The notes under the pieces are model-generated. The model ran no database searches and had not been told where the DNA came from. It saw only the letters and a program-made list of their open reading frames with translations. 22,539 bases of DNA from JANOBD01 sp031411495. Its GTDB lineage: Bacteria; Planctomycetota; Phycisphaerae; Tepidisphaerales; Tepidisphaeraceae. Positions 8,451 to 15,882 of the stretch are shown piece after piece; within the stretch, counting starts at the first letter, position 1; each line of letters starts with the position of its first letter. The DNA lies in contig JANOBD010000103.1 in NCBI GenBank assembly GCA_031411495.1, positions 1 through 22,539 on the forward strand. Direction: 5' to 3'. Position numbers and translations under genes: made by a program.

Positions 8451-8912
8451 ATGAGCGAATCGAACATCAAGCAACTGCTTCTGGAAACCACCATCGCGTC
8501 GCTGGAGACGATGGCCTTCTTCTGCTGCGAGCCCGCCACCGACGATGCGCTCTCTCCCGAAGACGCGATCAGTGCGGAAATGACCTTCAACGGTCCGCAG
8601 AGCGGCACGGTGCAGATCGTCGCCAGCAGGTTCTTCGGCCAGCGACTCGCGAGCAACGCGCTCTGCTGCGGCGTGACCGACCCGGACGCGCTGGAGCGGG
8701 CCGAGGACTCGATACGCGAACTGGTCAACGTTGTCGTCGGCGCGTTGATGTCTCGCATCGCCACGCAGAAGAGCGACGTCTTTGCGTTAACCCTGCCGAG
8801 CGGCCGTCCGTTCGACAGCAATGCCGAGTGGGATGACTTTGCGAAAGACCAGAACGTCTGCCTGATCGATGCCGAGGGCGAAACGGTCGGACTGCGTTTC
8901 AAGACGGTCTGA
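8451..8912 (+). CDS. cheX: CheX-like CheY-phosphatase-family protein
   Basis: A 153-residue protein of the CheC/CheX/FliY group, which removes phosphate from CheY. The active-site pattern E-x2-N is present once, in RELVNVVVGALMSRI (E90, N93); one copy is typical of CheX, while CheC usually has two. The N-terminus (LLLETTIASLETMAFF) and the beta stretch AEMTFNGPQSGTVQIVA fit a CheX-type fold. The ATG at 8451 follows GAGG at 8437-8440; a GTG at 8424 would add nine residues. It sits between cheY and cheB, as expected for a signal-ending enzyme. The family call is firm, but the choice between CheX and a divergent CheC is less so. Confidence 0.78.
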   Translation: MSESNIKQLLLETTIASLETMAFFCCEPATDDALSPEDAISAEMTFNGPQSGTVQIVASRFFGQRLASNALCCGVTDPDALERAEDSIRELVNVVVGALMSRIATQKSDVFALTLPSGRPFDSNAEWDDFAKDQNVCLIDAEGETVGLRFKTV

Positions 8913-8922
8913 ACGGGTCGAC

Positions 8923-8928
8923 AAGGAG
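8923..8928 (+). promoter_or_regulatory. Ribosome binding site of cheB supporting a GTG start
   Basis: AAGGAG lies 5 nt before the GTG at 8934 and shows that cheB starts with GTG; the protein then begins directly with the receiver domain. Confidence 0.75.
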
Positions 8929-8933
8929 TTACG

Positions 8934-9995
8934 GTGACCACAGGCAAACCGATTCGTGTACTGATCGTTGACGACAGCGCCGTCGTGCGGCAGATCCTCT
9001 CGCGCGATCTCGCCAAAGACCCCGCGATCCAGATCGTCGGCACTGCGCCCGACCCGTACATCGCCCGCGACAAAATCATCGAACTCAAGCCCGATGTGAT
9101 CACCCTCGACGTCGAAATGCCGCGCATGGACGGCATCACGTTCCTTCGCACGCTGATGAAGCACTACCCGATCCCGACGATCGTGTGCAGCTCGCTCACC
9201 GCCGAGGGCAGCCGGACGGCGATCGATGCGATGAACGCCGGCGCGGTCGATGTCGTGTGCAAACCCAACGGCATGTACTCGATCGACAACATGGCCGGCG
9301 ACCTGATCGCGCGGATCAAGCTAGCGTCGCGATGCAAGGTTCAGGTCCTCGCGAGCACGCGACTTACGACTTCCCACGCGCCCGCCCAATCGCTCTCGAT
9401 GTCGGAAACGACGAACAAGATCTTCGCGATCGGCGCCAGCACCGGGGGCGTCCAGGCGCTGAGCGAGGTGCTGACCCGGTTCCCCGCGAACGCGCCCGGC
9501 ACCGTGATCGTCCAGCACATGCCGCCGAAGTTCACCGCCAGCTTTGCCGAGCGGCTCAACAAGGAGTGTCGGGTCGAAGTGAAAGAGGCGCAGAACGGCG
9601 ATCGCATCTTCCCCGGCCGGGTTCTGATCGCGCCCGGCGGATGGCACATGGTGATGCGTCGCAGCGGCGCGGAGTACGCGGTCGAGATCGTAGACGGCCC
9701 ACCGGTGCACCATCAAAAGCCAGCCGTCGAAGTGCTGTTCAACAGCGTCGCACGGTACGCCGGCGCGAATGCGGTCGGCGCGATCCTCACCGGGATGGGC
9801 GCGGACGGCGCGGCGGGCCTGCTCAACATGCGAAAGGCCGGCGCGCGGACGATCGCCCAGGACGAGGCGAGTTGCGTCGTCTTCGGCATGCCGATGGAAG
9901 CCATCAAGATCAACGCGGCGGAGAAGATCGTTCCGCTTTCGCAGGTGACACAGACCATGATCGCAATGGCGCAGGGCCGAAGTTTGGCCGCATGA
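8934..9995 (+). CDS. cheB: Chemotaxis protein-glutamate methylesterase CheB
   Basis: A 353-residue two-domain enzyme that removes methyl groups from receptors when phosphorylated by CheA. The N-terminal receiver domain (about 5-125) has VDDSAVVR and the phospho-acceptor D59 in ITLDVEMPRMDG. The C-terminal methylesterase domain (about 160-345) has the catalytic triad S169 (IGASTGG), H195 (VQHMP) and D291 (TGMGADGA). Between them is a short Ser/Thr/Pro-rich linker. It starts at a GTG with AAGGAG upstream. It is the last gene of the chemotaxis operon and is followed by a strong terminator. Confidence 0.96.
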   Translation: MTTGKPIRVLIVDDSAVVRQILSRDLAKDPAIQIVGTAPDPYIARDKIIELKPDVITLDVEMPRMDGITFLRTLMKHYPIPTIVCSSLTAEGSRTAIDAMNAGAVDVVCKPNGMYSIDNMAGDLIARIKLASRCKVQVLASTRLTTSHAPAQSLSMSETTNKIFAIGASTGGVQALSEVLTRFPANAPGTVIVQHMPPKFTASFAERLNKECRVEVKEAQNGDRIFPGRVLIAPGGWHMVMRRSGAEYAVEIVDGPPVHHQKPAVEVLFNSVARYAGANAVGAILTGMGADGAAGLLNMRKAGARTIAQDEASCVVFGMPMEAIKINAAEKIVPLSQVTQTMIAMAQGRSLAA

Positions 9996-10016
9996 GAGCG
10001 CCGACTGGATGAATCT

Positions 10017-10057
10017 GGGGGCGGCACGGTCCGGAGGGGAACGTGCCGCCCCGCCTT
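10017..10057 (+). terminator. Rho-independent terminator of the chemotaxis operon
   Basis: GGGGCGGCACG (10017-10027) pairs with CGTGCCGCCCC (10042-10052), an 11-bp stem with a 14-nt loop, followed by GCC and then TTTTT. It lies just after cheB and closes the operon. Confidence 0.8.
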
Positions 10058-10085
10058 TTTGGCACGCCCGGCCGCCCGAAAATGC

Positions 10086-10113
10086 TTGTTATGGTGCGGC
10101 GTATTCTTATTAT
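10086..10113 (+). promoter_or_regulatory. Possible promoter of the PEP-CTERM gene
   Basis: TTGTTA (10086-10091) and TATTAT (10108-10113), 16 nt apart, in a stretch clearly richer in A and T than the surroundings. About 125 nt of untranslated leader would follow. A second TTGACT box at about 10147 lacks a good -10 partner. Confidence 0.25.
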
Positions 10114-10237
10114 GTTGGTCTATAGAAGTACAAATTGTGCTTTTTTCTTGACTGATGGCCCGCACGGGCTACTGTCGTACCATCTCATAGATGCTATTAA
10201 TGACGTGGCAGAATTATTGAAAATCAAGGAGTCTGAA

Positions 10238-10921
10238 ATGCGATTTGCAAGTGCTTTGATCGGTCTGGCAATGGTTTCCTCGGCAAACGCTGCCGTGATC
10301 ATCAACGAGGTTTATCCCGGCGGCGGCAGCTCGGTTGCGACCACCACCTATAACCGTGACTTTGTCGAAATCTATAACACCGGTGCGAGCACCGTTGACC
10401 TCTCCGGCTGGCGCGTGAGCTATGCCTCTGCCGGTGGGAATTACGGCACCAACAACGTCGTAGCGTTCGGCACAGGCTCCTACATTGGCGCGGGCGATTA
10501 CCTACTGCTCGTCAGCGGCGGCGCTGGTTCAGCCGGTGTCGTGGTGCCGGCTGCCAACTACTACAACGGCGGCATCGCCGGCACCAGCGGTGCCAGCCTC
10601 AGCGGCACCGCTGGATCGGTTTCGATCTTCGATGCCAGCAACGTTCGCATCGACACTCTGGGCTACGGCTCAACCGTGACCTCGCCAGACGCCAACGGCG
10701 TCGTCAAGATTGAAGGAACCGCCGCCGCCGCGCTGGCTTCGGGCAATAACCTTTCCTATAACCGCAGCGGCTTTGTTGACACGAACAACAACTCGGCCGA
10801 CTTCACTGCGGCCACCCCGTCGCCGACACCAGGCATAAACTCGCAGGTTGTCGTCCCGGAACCGACGTCCCTTGCTGTGTTGGGCTTGGCAGGTTTGGTC
10901 CGTGCACGCCGCCGAGCTTGA
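10238..10921 (+). CDS. Secreted lamin-tail-domain protein with PEP-CTERM sorting signal
   Basis: A 227-residue exported protein. It has a short signal peptide (MRFASALIGLAMVSSANA, cleavage before or after AAV). A lamin-tail domain (LTD) follows: VIINEVYPGGG, DFVEIYNTGASTVDLSGWRV, then YIGAGDYLLLV. The C-terminus is VPEPTSLAVLGLAGLVRARRR: the VPEP motif, a short hydrophobic helix and an Arg cluster, i.e. a PEP-CTERM signal cut by an exosortase in the membrane. The start at 10238 is supported by AAGGAG 6 nt upstream (10226-10231) and by the signal peptide; the frame is open further upstream but without protein-like content. The product is rich in Gly, Ser, Thr and Asn, as usual for surface or matrix proteins. 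Monocistronic, with terminators on both sides. No exosortase gene is in the window. Confidence 0.88.
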   Translation: MRFASALIGLAMVSSANAAVIINEVYPGGGSSVATTTYNRDFVEIYNTGASTVDLSGWRVSYASAGGNYGTNNVVAFGTGSYIGAGDYLLLVSGGAGSAGVVVPAANYYNGGIAGTSGASLSGTAGSVSIFDASNVRIDTLGYGSTVTSPDANGVVKIEGTAAAALASGNNLSYNRSGFVDTNNNSADFTAATPSPTPGINSQVVVPEPTSLAVLGLAGLVRARRRA

Positions 10922-10951
10922 ACCGGAGTCTGGGTACCCGATTCGAAAACG

Positions 10952-10992
10952 AACGCCGCCGAGGGTTTCTTATCCTCGGCGGCGTTTGCTTT
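10952..10992 (+). terminator. Terminator between the convergent PEP-CTERM and asd genes
   Basis: A perfect 13-bp stem (AACGCCGCCGAGG 10952-10964, complement 10974-10986) with a 9-nt loop and a TTTG/CTTTG tail on the plus strand; the minus strand has CGTTTTCG after the stem. It lies between two converging genes and could stop transcription from both. Confidence 0.7.
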
Positions 10993-11074
10993 GGACCTGA
11001 TCGCGGCGTCCGACAGGCGCTTCAATCCGATCTTCTCTGCACATCCCGGCCTTGGTTCAACGCAAGGAATTTCG

Positions 11075-12076
11075 TCATGCAAGCATTTCCGCGATCTGCA
11101 CCGCGTTCGTCGCCGCACCCTTTCGAATCTGGTCGCCGCTGATGAATATCTCGATCCCACGGCCATCTTCGCGGCTCATGTCCTGACGGATCCGACCCAC
11201 CAGCACGTCATCCTGGTCGCTCGCCTCCATCGGCATCGGGAAGTGGTTCTTCTCCGGGTTGTCGACAATCTTCACCCCGGGCGCCTTGCCCAAAATCTCG
11301 CGAACCTGCGCGGGCGTCATCGGCTTCTCAAACTCCAGGTTCACGCTCTCGCAGTGCGCGCGCGGGATCGGCACCCGGATGCACGTGGCCGTCACCATCA
11401 TGCTCGGCTCGCCGAAGATCTTCCGCGTCTCTTTGAGCATCTTCATCTCTTCTTCGTTGTAGCCATTGGGCCCGATCGTGGTGTTGTGGCTGAAGAGGTT
11501 GTTTACGATCTGGTGCGGGAACTTCACCTTCTCGATCGGCGAGCCGCTCGCGTAGGCCTTGATCTGGCGATCGAGCTCCTCCAGGCCCCACGCGCCCGCG
11601 CCGCTGACGGCCTGGTAGGTGCTCACGATGACCCGCTTCACGCGGTTGGCCTTGTGCAGCGGCCATACCGGGACGTTCATGATGATCGTCGAGCAGTTCG
11701 GGTTGGCGATAATGCCGTTGTGTGCACGAATCGCCTCAGGATTCACTTCCGGCACGACCAGCGGCACGCCTTCGGTCATGCGAAACGCGCTGGAGTTATC
11801 GACGACAACCGCGCCGGCTTTCACGGCACTGTGCGCGAACTCCTTGCTGATCGATCCGCCCGCGGAAAAGAGCGCGATCTGTACATCCTTGAAGCTGTCA
11901 TGTGTCAGCTCTTCGACCGTATAGGGCTTGCCTTTAAACGTGATCGACTTGCCGACACTGCGCGCGCTGGCGAGCAGCGTGAGGTTCCGGATCGGGAAGT
12001 TTCGCTCGGCGAGCACTTCCAGAAACGCCTGCCCGACCGCACCGGTCACGCCAACGATTGCGACATTCACTGACAT
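11075..12076 (-). CDS. asd: Aspartate-semialdehyde dehydrogenase
   Basis: A 333-residue cytoplasmic enzyme that reduces aspartyl phosphate to aspartate semialdehyde with NADPH, on the path to lysine, threonine, methionine and diaminopimelate. The NADP-binding GVTGAVGQ lies at residues 9-16. The catalytic Cys is C128 in NPNCSTI, and RVPIPRAHCESV contains the substrate-binding Arg and catalytic His. SAGGSISKEF and VDNSSAFRM are also conserved. Length matches the family (330-370). The ATG at 12076 is chosen because MSVNVAIVG begins the Rossmann fold; the frame stays open for 28 more codons only because it crosses the GGATGAAGG repeat. It stands alone, with no other lysine or threonine gene nearby. 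Confidence 0.95.
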   Translation of the reverse strand: MSVNVAIVGVTGAVGQAFLEVLAERNFPIRNLTLLASARSVGKSITFKGKPYTVEELTHDSFKDVQIALFSAGGSISKEFAHSAVKAGAVVVDNSSAFRMTEGVPLVVPEVNPEAIRAHNGIIANPNCSTIIMNVPVWPLHKANRVKRVIVSTYQAVSGAGAWGLEELDRQIKAYASGSPIEKVKFPHQIVNNLFSHNTTIGPNGYNEEEMKMLKETRKIFGEPSMMVTATCIRVPIPRAHCESVNLEFEKPMTPAQVREILGKAPGVKIVDNPEKNHFPMPMEASDQDDVLVGRIRQDMSREDGRGIEIFISGDQIRKGAATNAVQIAEMLA

Positions 12077-12084
12077 GGAATGCA

Positions 12085-12222
12085 GGGATGAAGGATGAGG
12101 AATGAGGGATGAAGGGAAACGAAAAAGGATCCGGGACGCAGGATGAACACATCGTTTCATCCTTCATCCGTCATCCTTCATCTTTTTCTTCATCCTTCAT
12201 CCCTCCGCCCTCATCCCTCCTT
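12085..12222. repeat. GGATGAAGG-type degenerate simple repeat with inverted second half
   Basis: From 12085 to 12115 the plus strand repeats GGATGAAGG/GGATGAGG/GGGATGAAGG units. From 12155 to 12222 the complementary units (CATCCTTCATCC, TCATCCCTCC) recur, so the two halves can pair. It begins only about 10 bp upstream of the asd start codon, in its 5' leader. Confidence 0.7.
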
Positions 12223-12269
12223 AAAAAAATCGGCCCCAGCACCACTCGATTCACACGATTCGACTCGAT

Positions 12270-12326
12270 AACGACCCAGTTGACGAAGCGGACGCGGAAA
12301 GTTCCGGTCACTTCGTCTGGGTCGTT
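12270..12326. repeat. Inverted repeat with nested stem
   Basis: AACGACCCAG (12270-12279) pairs perfectly with CTGGGTCGTT (12317-12326); inside, CGAAG and CTTCG can extend the stem. The right arm is followed by TTCG on the plus strand. It could be a folded leader or a terminator-like structure; no gene ends directly before it. Confidence 0.45.
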
Positions 12327-12585
12327 TTCGTGGTCGTCGTGATCATCGGCGTCTGAGGCCCGCAATTGCGATATTTACATCCGCCGGAACACCCGGCGGG
12401 CTGTGCATCGTGGCACAATCGTCCGTGCAGTCAAGACGTTCCCACGCTGGGAATTACCCTGTTTCGGTCAGAACTTGCACTACAACCGTTACGACGAACC
12501 CAACCGAACGCCCTTCCGCGAACTCTGCGCCGCCACCGTTGGAATCCCGCGCCTTTCTCCAGGTTTTCGTTACACTCGTCGCGTT

Positions 12586-13494
12586 ATGTCCACCGCTTCC
12601 CTCCCCGACCTCTCGCGCATCCCGCCCATCGACACCGTCGGCGTCGAGGAGCGGATCGACCGGCTCACCAAGCGATCGATCAAGAAGGAATCGAAAGTCT
12701 TCGCGCTCAAGCTCGCGCTCTCGATGATCGATCTCACCACGCTCGAAGGCGCGGATACGCCGGGCAAGGTGAAGCAGCTTTGCTACAAGGCAAGACATCT
12801 TCACGATGCGATGGAAGGCTTGCCCCACGTGGGCGCGGTGTGCGTGTATCCGGAACTCGTCGCGATCGCCAAGAAGGAACTCGCCGGCACCGACATCAAA
12901 GTCGCGGCCGTCGCCAGCGGATTCCCATCCGGCCAGTATCCGATGGACGTCCGGCTTCAGGACACGCGCCGCGCGGTGGAAGCCGGCGCGGACGAGATCG
13001 ACATGGTCATCTCCCGCGGCCACTTCCTCGCGGGTGACTATCAGTACGTCTTCGACGAAGTCGCGCAGATCAAAGCCGCTTGTGGCTCAGCACATTTGAA
13101 AGTCATCCTGGAGACCGGCGAACTTTCCACGCTCGACAACGTCCGCAAGGCCAGCGAGATCGCCATGCACGCCGGCGGCGACTTCATCAAGACCTCCACC
13201 GGCAAAGTCGTCCCCGCGAGCACGCTGCCCGTCTTCATCGTCATGCTCGAAGCGATCCGCGACTTCTACCAGGCCACCGGCAAAAAGATCGGCATGAAAC
13301 CCGCCGGCGGCATCTCTACCGCGAAAGTCGCCATCCAGTACCTCGTCGTGCTGCGCGAAACGCTCGGAGAGGCATGGATGAACAACCATCTCTTCCGCAT
13401 CGGCGCCTCACGGCTCGCCAACGACATCCTGATGCAACTCGTGAAGGAAAAGACGGGCGTGTATCAGAGCCTCGAGTATTTCTCGAAGGATTGA
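12586..13494 (+). CDS. deoC: Deoxyribose-phosphate aldolase
   Basis: A 302-residue class I aldolase that splits 2-deoxyribose 5-phosphate into acetaldehyde and glyceraldehyde 3-phosphate in deoxynucleoside breakdown. The Schiff-base lysine is K202 in GGDFIKTSTGK, the second lysine K238 in GMKPAGGI, and D139 lies in DEIDMVISRG. It is longer than the usual bacterial enzyme (about 220-260), because of an N-terminal stretch of about 40 residues; overall it looks like the long animal-type DERA, with LGEAWMNNHLFRIGAS near the end. The ATG at 12586 is chosen because MSTASLPDLS leads directly into the conserved part; the upstream frame (to 12403) is not protein-like. No clear ribosome binding site. 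Single gene, followed by a hairpin repeat. Confidence 0.93.
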   Translation: MSTASLPDLSRIPPIDTVGVEERIDRLTKRSIKKESKVFALKLALSMIDLTTLEGADTPGKVKQLCYKARHLHDAMEGLPHVGAVCVYPELVAIAKKELAGTDIKVAAVASGFPSGQYPMDVRLQDTRRAVEAGADEIDMVISRGHFLAGDYQYVFDEVAQIKAACGSAHLKVILETGELSTLDNVRKASEIAMHAGGDFIKTSTGKVVPASTLPVFIVMLEAIRDFYQATGKKIGMKPAGGISTAKVAIQYLVVLRETLGEAWMNNHLFRIGASRLANDILMQLVKEKTGVYQSLEYFSKD

Positions 13495-13508
13495 ATTGCG
13501 TGTTGCTT

Positions 13509-13558
13509 GTGGCATGGGCGTCCCGCCCATGGAATCACGGGCGGGACGACCGTGCCAC
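13509..13558. repeat. Hairpin repeat (GTGGCA/TGCCAC family), copy 2
   Basis: Outer arms GTGGCA (13509-13514) and TGCCAC (13553-13558), inner arms CGTCCCGCCC (13519-13528) and GGGCGGGACG (13539-13548). It lies between the convergent deoC and acetyltransferase genes and covers the last codons and stop of the latter. Confidence 0.8.
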
Positions 13559-14044
13559 GATTAGAGCGCGATGCATGATGTGCAGCGCCACGAGTGATCC
13601 ATCCGCCCGTCGAAATCCCTCCGGGACACTTCCGATGATCTGAAATCCGAGGCTCGTCCAGAGCTTCACGGCCGCTTCGTTCGTCGAGACGACCGCGTTG
13701 AACTGCATCGCCGCGAAACCCAGTTCTTTCGCGCGGATCAGCGAGTGCTCCCCGAGCCGTCGTCCGATCTGCTGGCCACGCACGTTCGCATCCACCACGT
13801 ACGTCGCGTTGCAGACATGTGACCCGCGTCCGGTGTGGTTCGGGCGCAGTACGTAGCCGCCCACCACCCGGCCCTCCAGTTCCGCCACACATCCGCCGGC
13901 GGTGTACGACGCGACGTACGCCCGCATCTCCTCAAGTGTGAACGGCGTTTCGTACGTGAAGGCGTCGCCTTCGGCGATGATCGCGTTGAAGATCTGCCGT
14001 AGCGGTTCGGCATCGGCATCGAGAATCGGGCGAAGGTTCGGCAT
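13535..14044 (-). CDS. GNAT-family N-acetyltransferase
   Basis: A 169-residue acetyl-CoA-dependent acetyltransferase with unknown substrate. The fold is recognised from the N-terminal LRPILDADAEPLRQIFNAII and from motif A, VRGQQIGRRLGEHSLIRAK (the pyrophosphate-binding loop is RGQQIG), followed by the motif B stretch NEAAVKLWTSLGF. The pattern is that of general phosphinothricin- or RimI-like GNATs. The ATG at 14044 (MPNLRPIL) is chosen; the frame is open 13 codons further. The last eight residues (IVARSSRP) and the TGA stop come from the hairpin repeat at 13509-13558, so the original C-terminus has probably been replaced or trimmed. Convergent with deoC; no operon partner. Confidence 0.82.
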   Translation of the reverse strand: MPNLRPILDADAEPLRQIFNAIIAEGDAFTYETPFTLEEMRAYVASYTAGGCVAELEGRVVGGYVLRPNHTGRGSHVCNATYVVDANVRGQQIGRRLGEHSLIRAKELGFAAMQFNAVVSTNEAAVKLWTSLGFQIIGSVPEGFRRADGSLVALHIMHRALIVARSSRP

Positions 14045-14271
14045 GAACCTGATCGTATCCAACGCGATTCGAGCCGGAAGCACGCCGTCATCTCTTGGTC
14101 ACTACGCACGGTCAGGAGGGGAGTCCACCACGCACACTCCATTTTGAAACGGCTGAACGAGTGGACGCGGCGCCCGGCCGTGACCCTATGGTCCGGTCCC
14201 GTCGAGGTTCGGCGGGCGTTCGACGCGGGTCGTCGGACGGGGAACGTTTCCTTTTTCAGCCGGAGTCTCTC

Positions 14272-14805
14272 ATGCATGCAAACCGCTATCTCGTCGCTTC
14301 GATCGCAGCCGTCCTCGGGTTCGGGGGGTATCTCGCCTATGCCGGCGGTACACCCGATGTTCGCCAACTGGACCACCACGTGGAAACGGCCGCAGGCAAG
14401 GACATCGTCGACATCGCCGTCGGCGTGCCTGAACTGTCGACCCTCGTCACCGCGGTGAAGGCCGCCGGCCTGGTCGAGACGCTCAAGGGAGACGGCCCGT
14501 TCACCGTTTTCGCGCCGACGAACGAGGCGTTTGCCAAGCTCCCCGCCGGCACGCTGGAGACGCTCCTGAAGCCGGAAAACAAGGAACAGCTTAAGAAGGT
14601 GCTGCTGTATCACGTTCACGTCGGCGCGGGCGTGAAGGCCGCCGATGTGAAGACGATGAAGCTCTCCACCGCCGCCGGCCAGGATCTGGACGTGAAGGTC
14701 GCCAACGGCGGCGTGACAGTCGATAACGCGAAGGTGATCAAGACGGACGTCGTAGCGAAGAACGGCGTGGTTCACGTGATCGACACCGTCGTCCTGCCGA
14801 AGTGA
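14272..14805 (+). CDS. Exported fasciclin (FAS1) domain protein
   Basis: A 177-residue protein with an N-terminal signal peptide or anchor (LVASIAAVLGFGGYLAYAGG) and one FAS1 domain, a fold used in adhesion and matrix binding. FAS1 hallmarks: IVDIAVGVPELSTLVTAVKA at the start, the H1 motif GPFTVFAPTNEAFAKLP, LLYHVHVG in the middle, and VVHVIDTVVLPK (H2 motif) at the end. The ATG at 14272 has CGGAG 6 nt upstream and gives the signal peptide directly; the upstream open frame to 14095 is not protein-like. Single gene, followed by a good terminator. Likely in the periplasm or at the surface. Confidence 0.92.
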   Translation: MHANRYLVASIAAVLGFGGYLAYAGGTPDVRQLDHHVETAAGKDIVDIAVGVPELSTLVTAVKAAGLVETLKGDGPFTVFAPTNEAFAKLPAGTLETLLKPENKEQLKKVLLYHVHVGAGVKAADVKTMKLSTAAGQDLDVKVANGGVTVDNAKVIKTDVVAKNGVVHVIDTVVLPK

Positions 14806-14841
14806 TTTCCCCGGACCGCTAGAGTTGAACTGAAAATACGG

Positions 14842-14868
14842 AAGGCGCGGCCAGATGGGCCGCGCCTT
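14842..14868 (+). terminator. Terminator after the fasciclin gene
   Basis: AAGGCGCGGCC (14842-14852) and GGCCGCGCCTT (14858-14868) form a perfect 11-bp stem with a 5-nt loop, followed by TACGTT; the stem ends supply the A and U flanks. It may serve also the converging lipoprotein genes. Confidence 0.7.
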
Positions 14869-14946
14869 TACGTTGTCTGGATGTTACGTCCGGCCAAACA
14901 GGATCGCCACGTGGGTTCGTTCACACCGTAAAATCACCCGGGCAGC

Positions 14947-15879
14947 CTAGGCCGGTTTTTCTTTCGCGTCGGCACGGTTCGCTGGCGGATTTTTCTTCTC
15001 GGGAACCGCGGGGCTGGAGGGCGAGCGGAGCGGGGTCGGCATTACGTTGTCCACCAGGGCTTGCCCTGCGGTAACCTTCACCGGTGCCGAGCAAAACACG
15101 CCCCAGGCGGAGTCAAAGATTACAAAGTACTCGCCCGGCGGAACGTCGGTGAACTCGAAAAAGCCCATCCCGTAACCGATCGTGGCTCTGAACGGCTTGT
15201 TCCGCTCCTTGGGCATCGACGGCGCAAACTTGAAGATGCCGCCCTCTTCGGACCGAAACTTGTTCGTCGCCGCGATCCAGTCTTCGGTTGCCTTGTTGCG
15301 CGGGATCAGGACCACTTCTCGGCCGGTCGAGGTATTGAAAATCGTTGCGGCTATTCCGCGGACGGTGGCCATGCCCGGCTTGGATTTGGACGCGGGCAGC
15401 GGTTTGCTCTCATGGGTCGCGAGCACCGACTTGGTGGTCTTGTCGATCAGTTCGGGACGCCAGATCGTGCGCGTCCCGTTGTTCATCTCCACGAGACTGA
15501 AGGCATAATCCTGGCCGGCCTTAAAGTCGTACAGAATCGAAAACGAATTCACGCCCCAGGCGATCATGCCGCCCTGCTGTCGGCGGAAGTTCACGATCAG
15601 CCGATGCTTGCCCGGCAGCACATCGATCGCGGCCACTTCGCTGGGACCCGTTTCACTGCCGTACTTCACCATCGCGGGGAACCAATCCCGAAGCGGCGTC
15701 GTGTCCACGGTATGCACGTAGACGTCCTTGCAGTGGATCCGGGCCACCTGCTCCTTCGGCAGGGTCGGGCCGGAGTAAGCCGTCAGCGGCTTCATGATGC
15801 AGCCCGCGGCTTGAAGCGCCGCGCACAGTGCCGCCGACGCAATCAGAACAAGACGTGTGCGATCCGTTGTTTGGAACAT
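14947..15879 (-). CDS. Uncharacterised lipoprotein, paralogous to the gene upstream
   Basis: A 310-residue protein of no family I recognise. It has a lipoprotein signal (hydrophobic LVLIASAALCAALQ and lipobox AAGC), so it is probably anchored in a membrane by its Cys. The N-terminal half matches the upstream neighbour in pattern: P-x-x-QVARI, a short strand, a Pro-Leu/Ile-Arg turn, and then LPGKHRLIV, which in the neighbour is LPGTHRLRI. The second half contains FFEFTDVPPGEYFVIFDS, similar to small beta-sandwich domains of the carboxypeptidase-regulatory type. The tail is Pro/Lys-rich and disordered. It starts 3 bp after the stop of the upstream gene, so the two are translated together. Confidence 0.75.
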   Translation of the reverse strand: MFQTTDRTRLVLIASAALCAALQAAGCIMKPLTAYSGPTLPKEQVARIHCKDVYVHTVDTTPLRDWFPAMVKYGSETGPSEVAAIDVLPGKHRLIVNFRRQQGGMIAWGVNSFSILYDFKAGQDYAFSLVEMNNGTRTIWRPELIDKTTKSVLATHESKPLPASKSKPGMATVRGIAATIFNTSTGREVVLIPRNKATEDWIAATNKFRSEEGGIFKFAPSMPKERNKPFRATIGYGMGFFEFTDVPPGEYFVIFDSAWGVFCSAPVKVTAGQALVDNVMPTPLRSPSSPAVPEKKNPPANRADAKEKPA

Positions 15880-15882
15880 GAG

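Larger units (their letters stand above)
12077..12585. other. Intergenic region between divergent asd and deoC
   Basis: About 510 bp without a convincing gene. The first 145 bp are the GGATGAAGG-type simple repeat described separately. An inverted repeat is at 12270-12326. The rest, up to deoC, shows no clear promoter or conserved ORF. A 64-codon minus-strand frame at 12171-12365 begins in unique sequence and ends in the repeat; it starts with an Asp-rich run and I do not consider it supported. Confidence 0.5.

Noticed and set aside
10147..10175. TTGACT box followed by a GCCCGCACGGGC mini-hairpin before the PEP-CTERM gene
   Set aside because: No -10 box at a suitable distance, and the stem has only five base pairs; it also does not match a sigma-54 promoter.
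10991..12073. 360-codon plus-strand frame
   Set aside because: Antisense of asd; composition rich in Arg, His and Asp with no domain.
12085..12222. Possible CRISPR-like array
   Set aside because: The units are short, degenerate and contiguous without spacers, and the second half is inverted; it is a simple repeat.
12171..12365. 64-codon minus-strand frame starting with an Asp/His-rich run
   Set aside because: Runs into the simple repeat, lacks a ribosome binding site and any known pattern. Kept only as a remark in the intergenic entry.
13738..14775. 345-codon minus-strand frame across the GNAT and fasciclin genes
   Set aside because: Out of frame with the GNAT gene and antisense to the fasciclin gene; no protein-like content.
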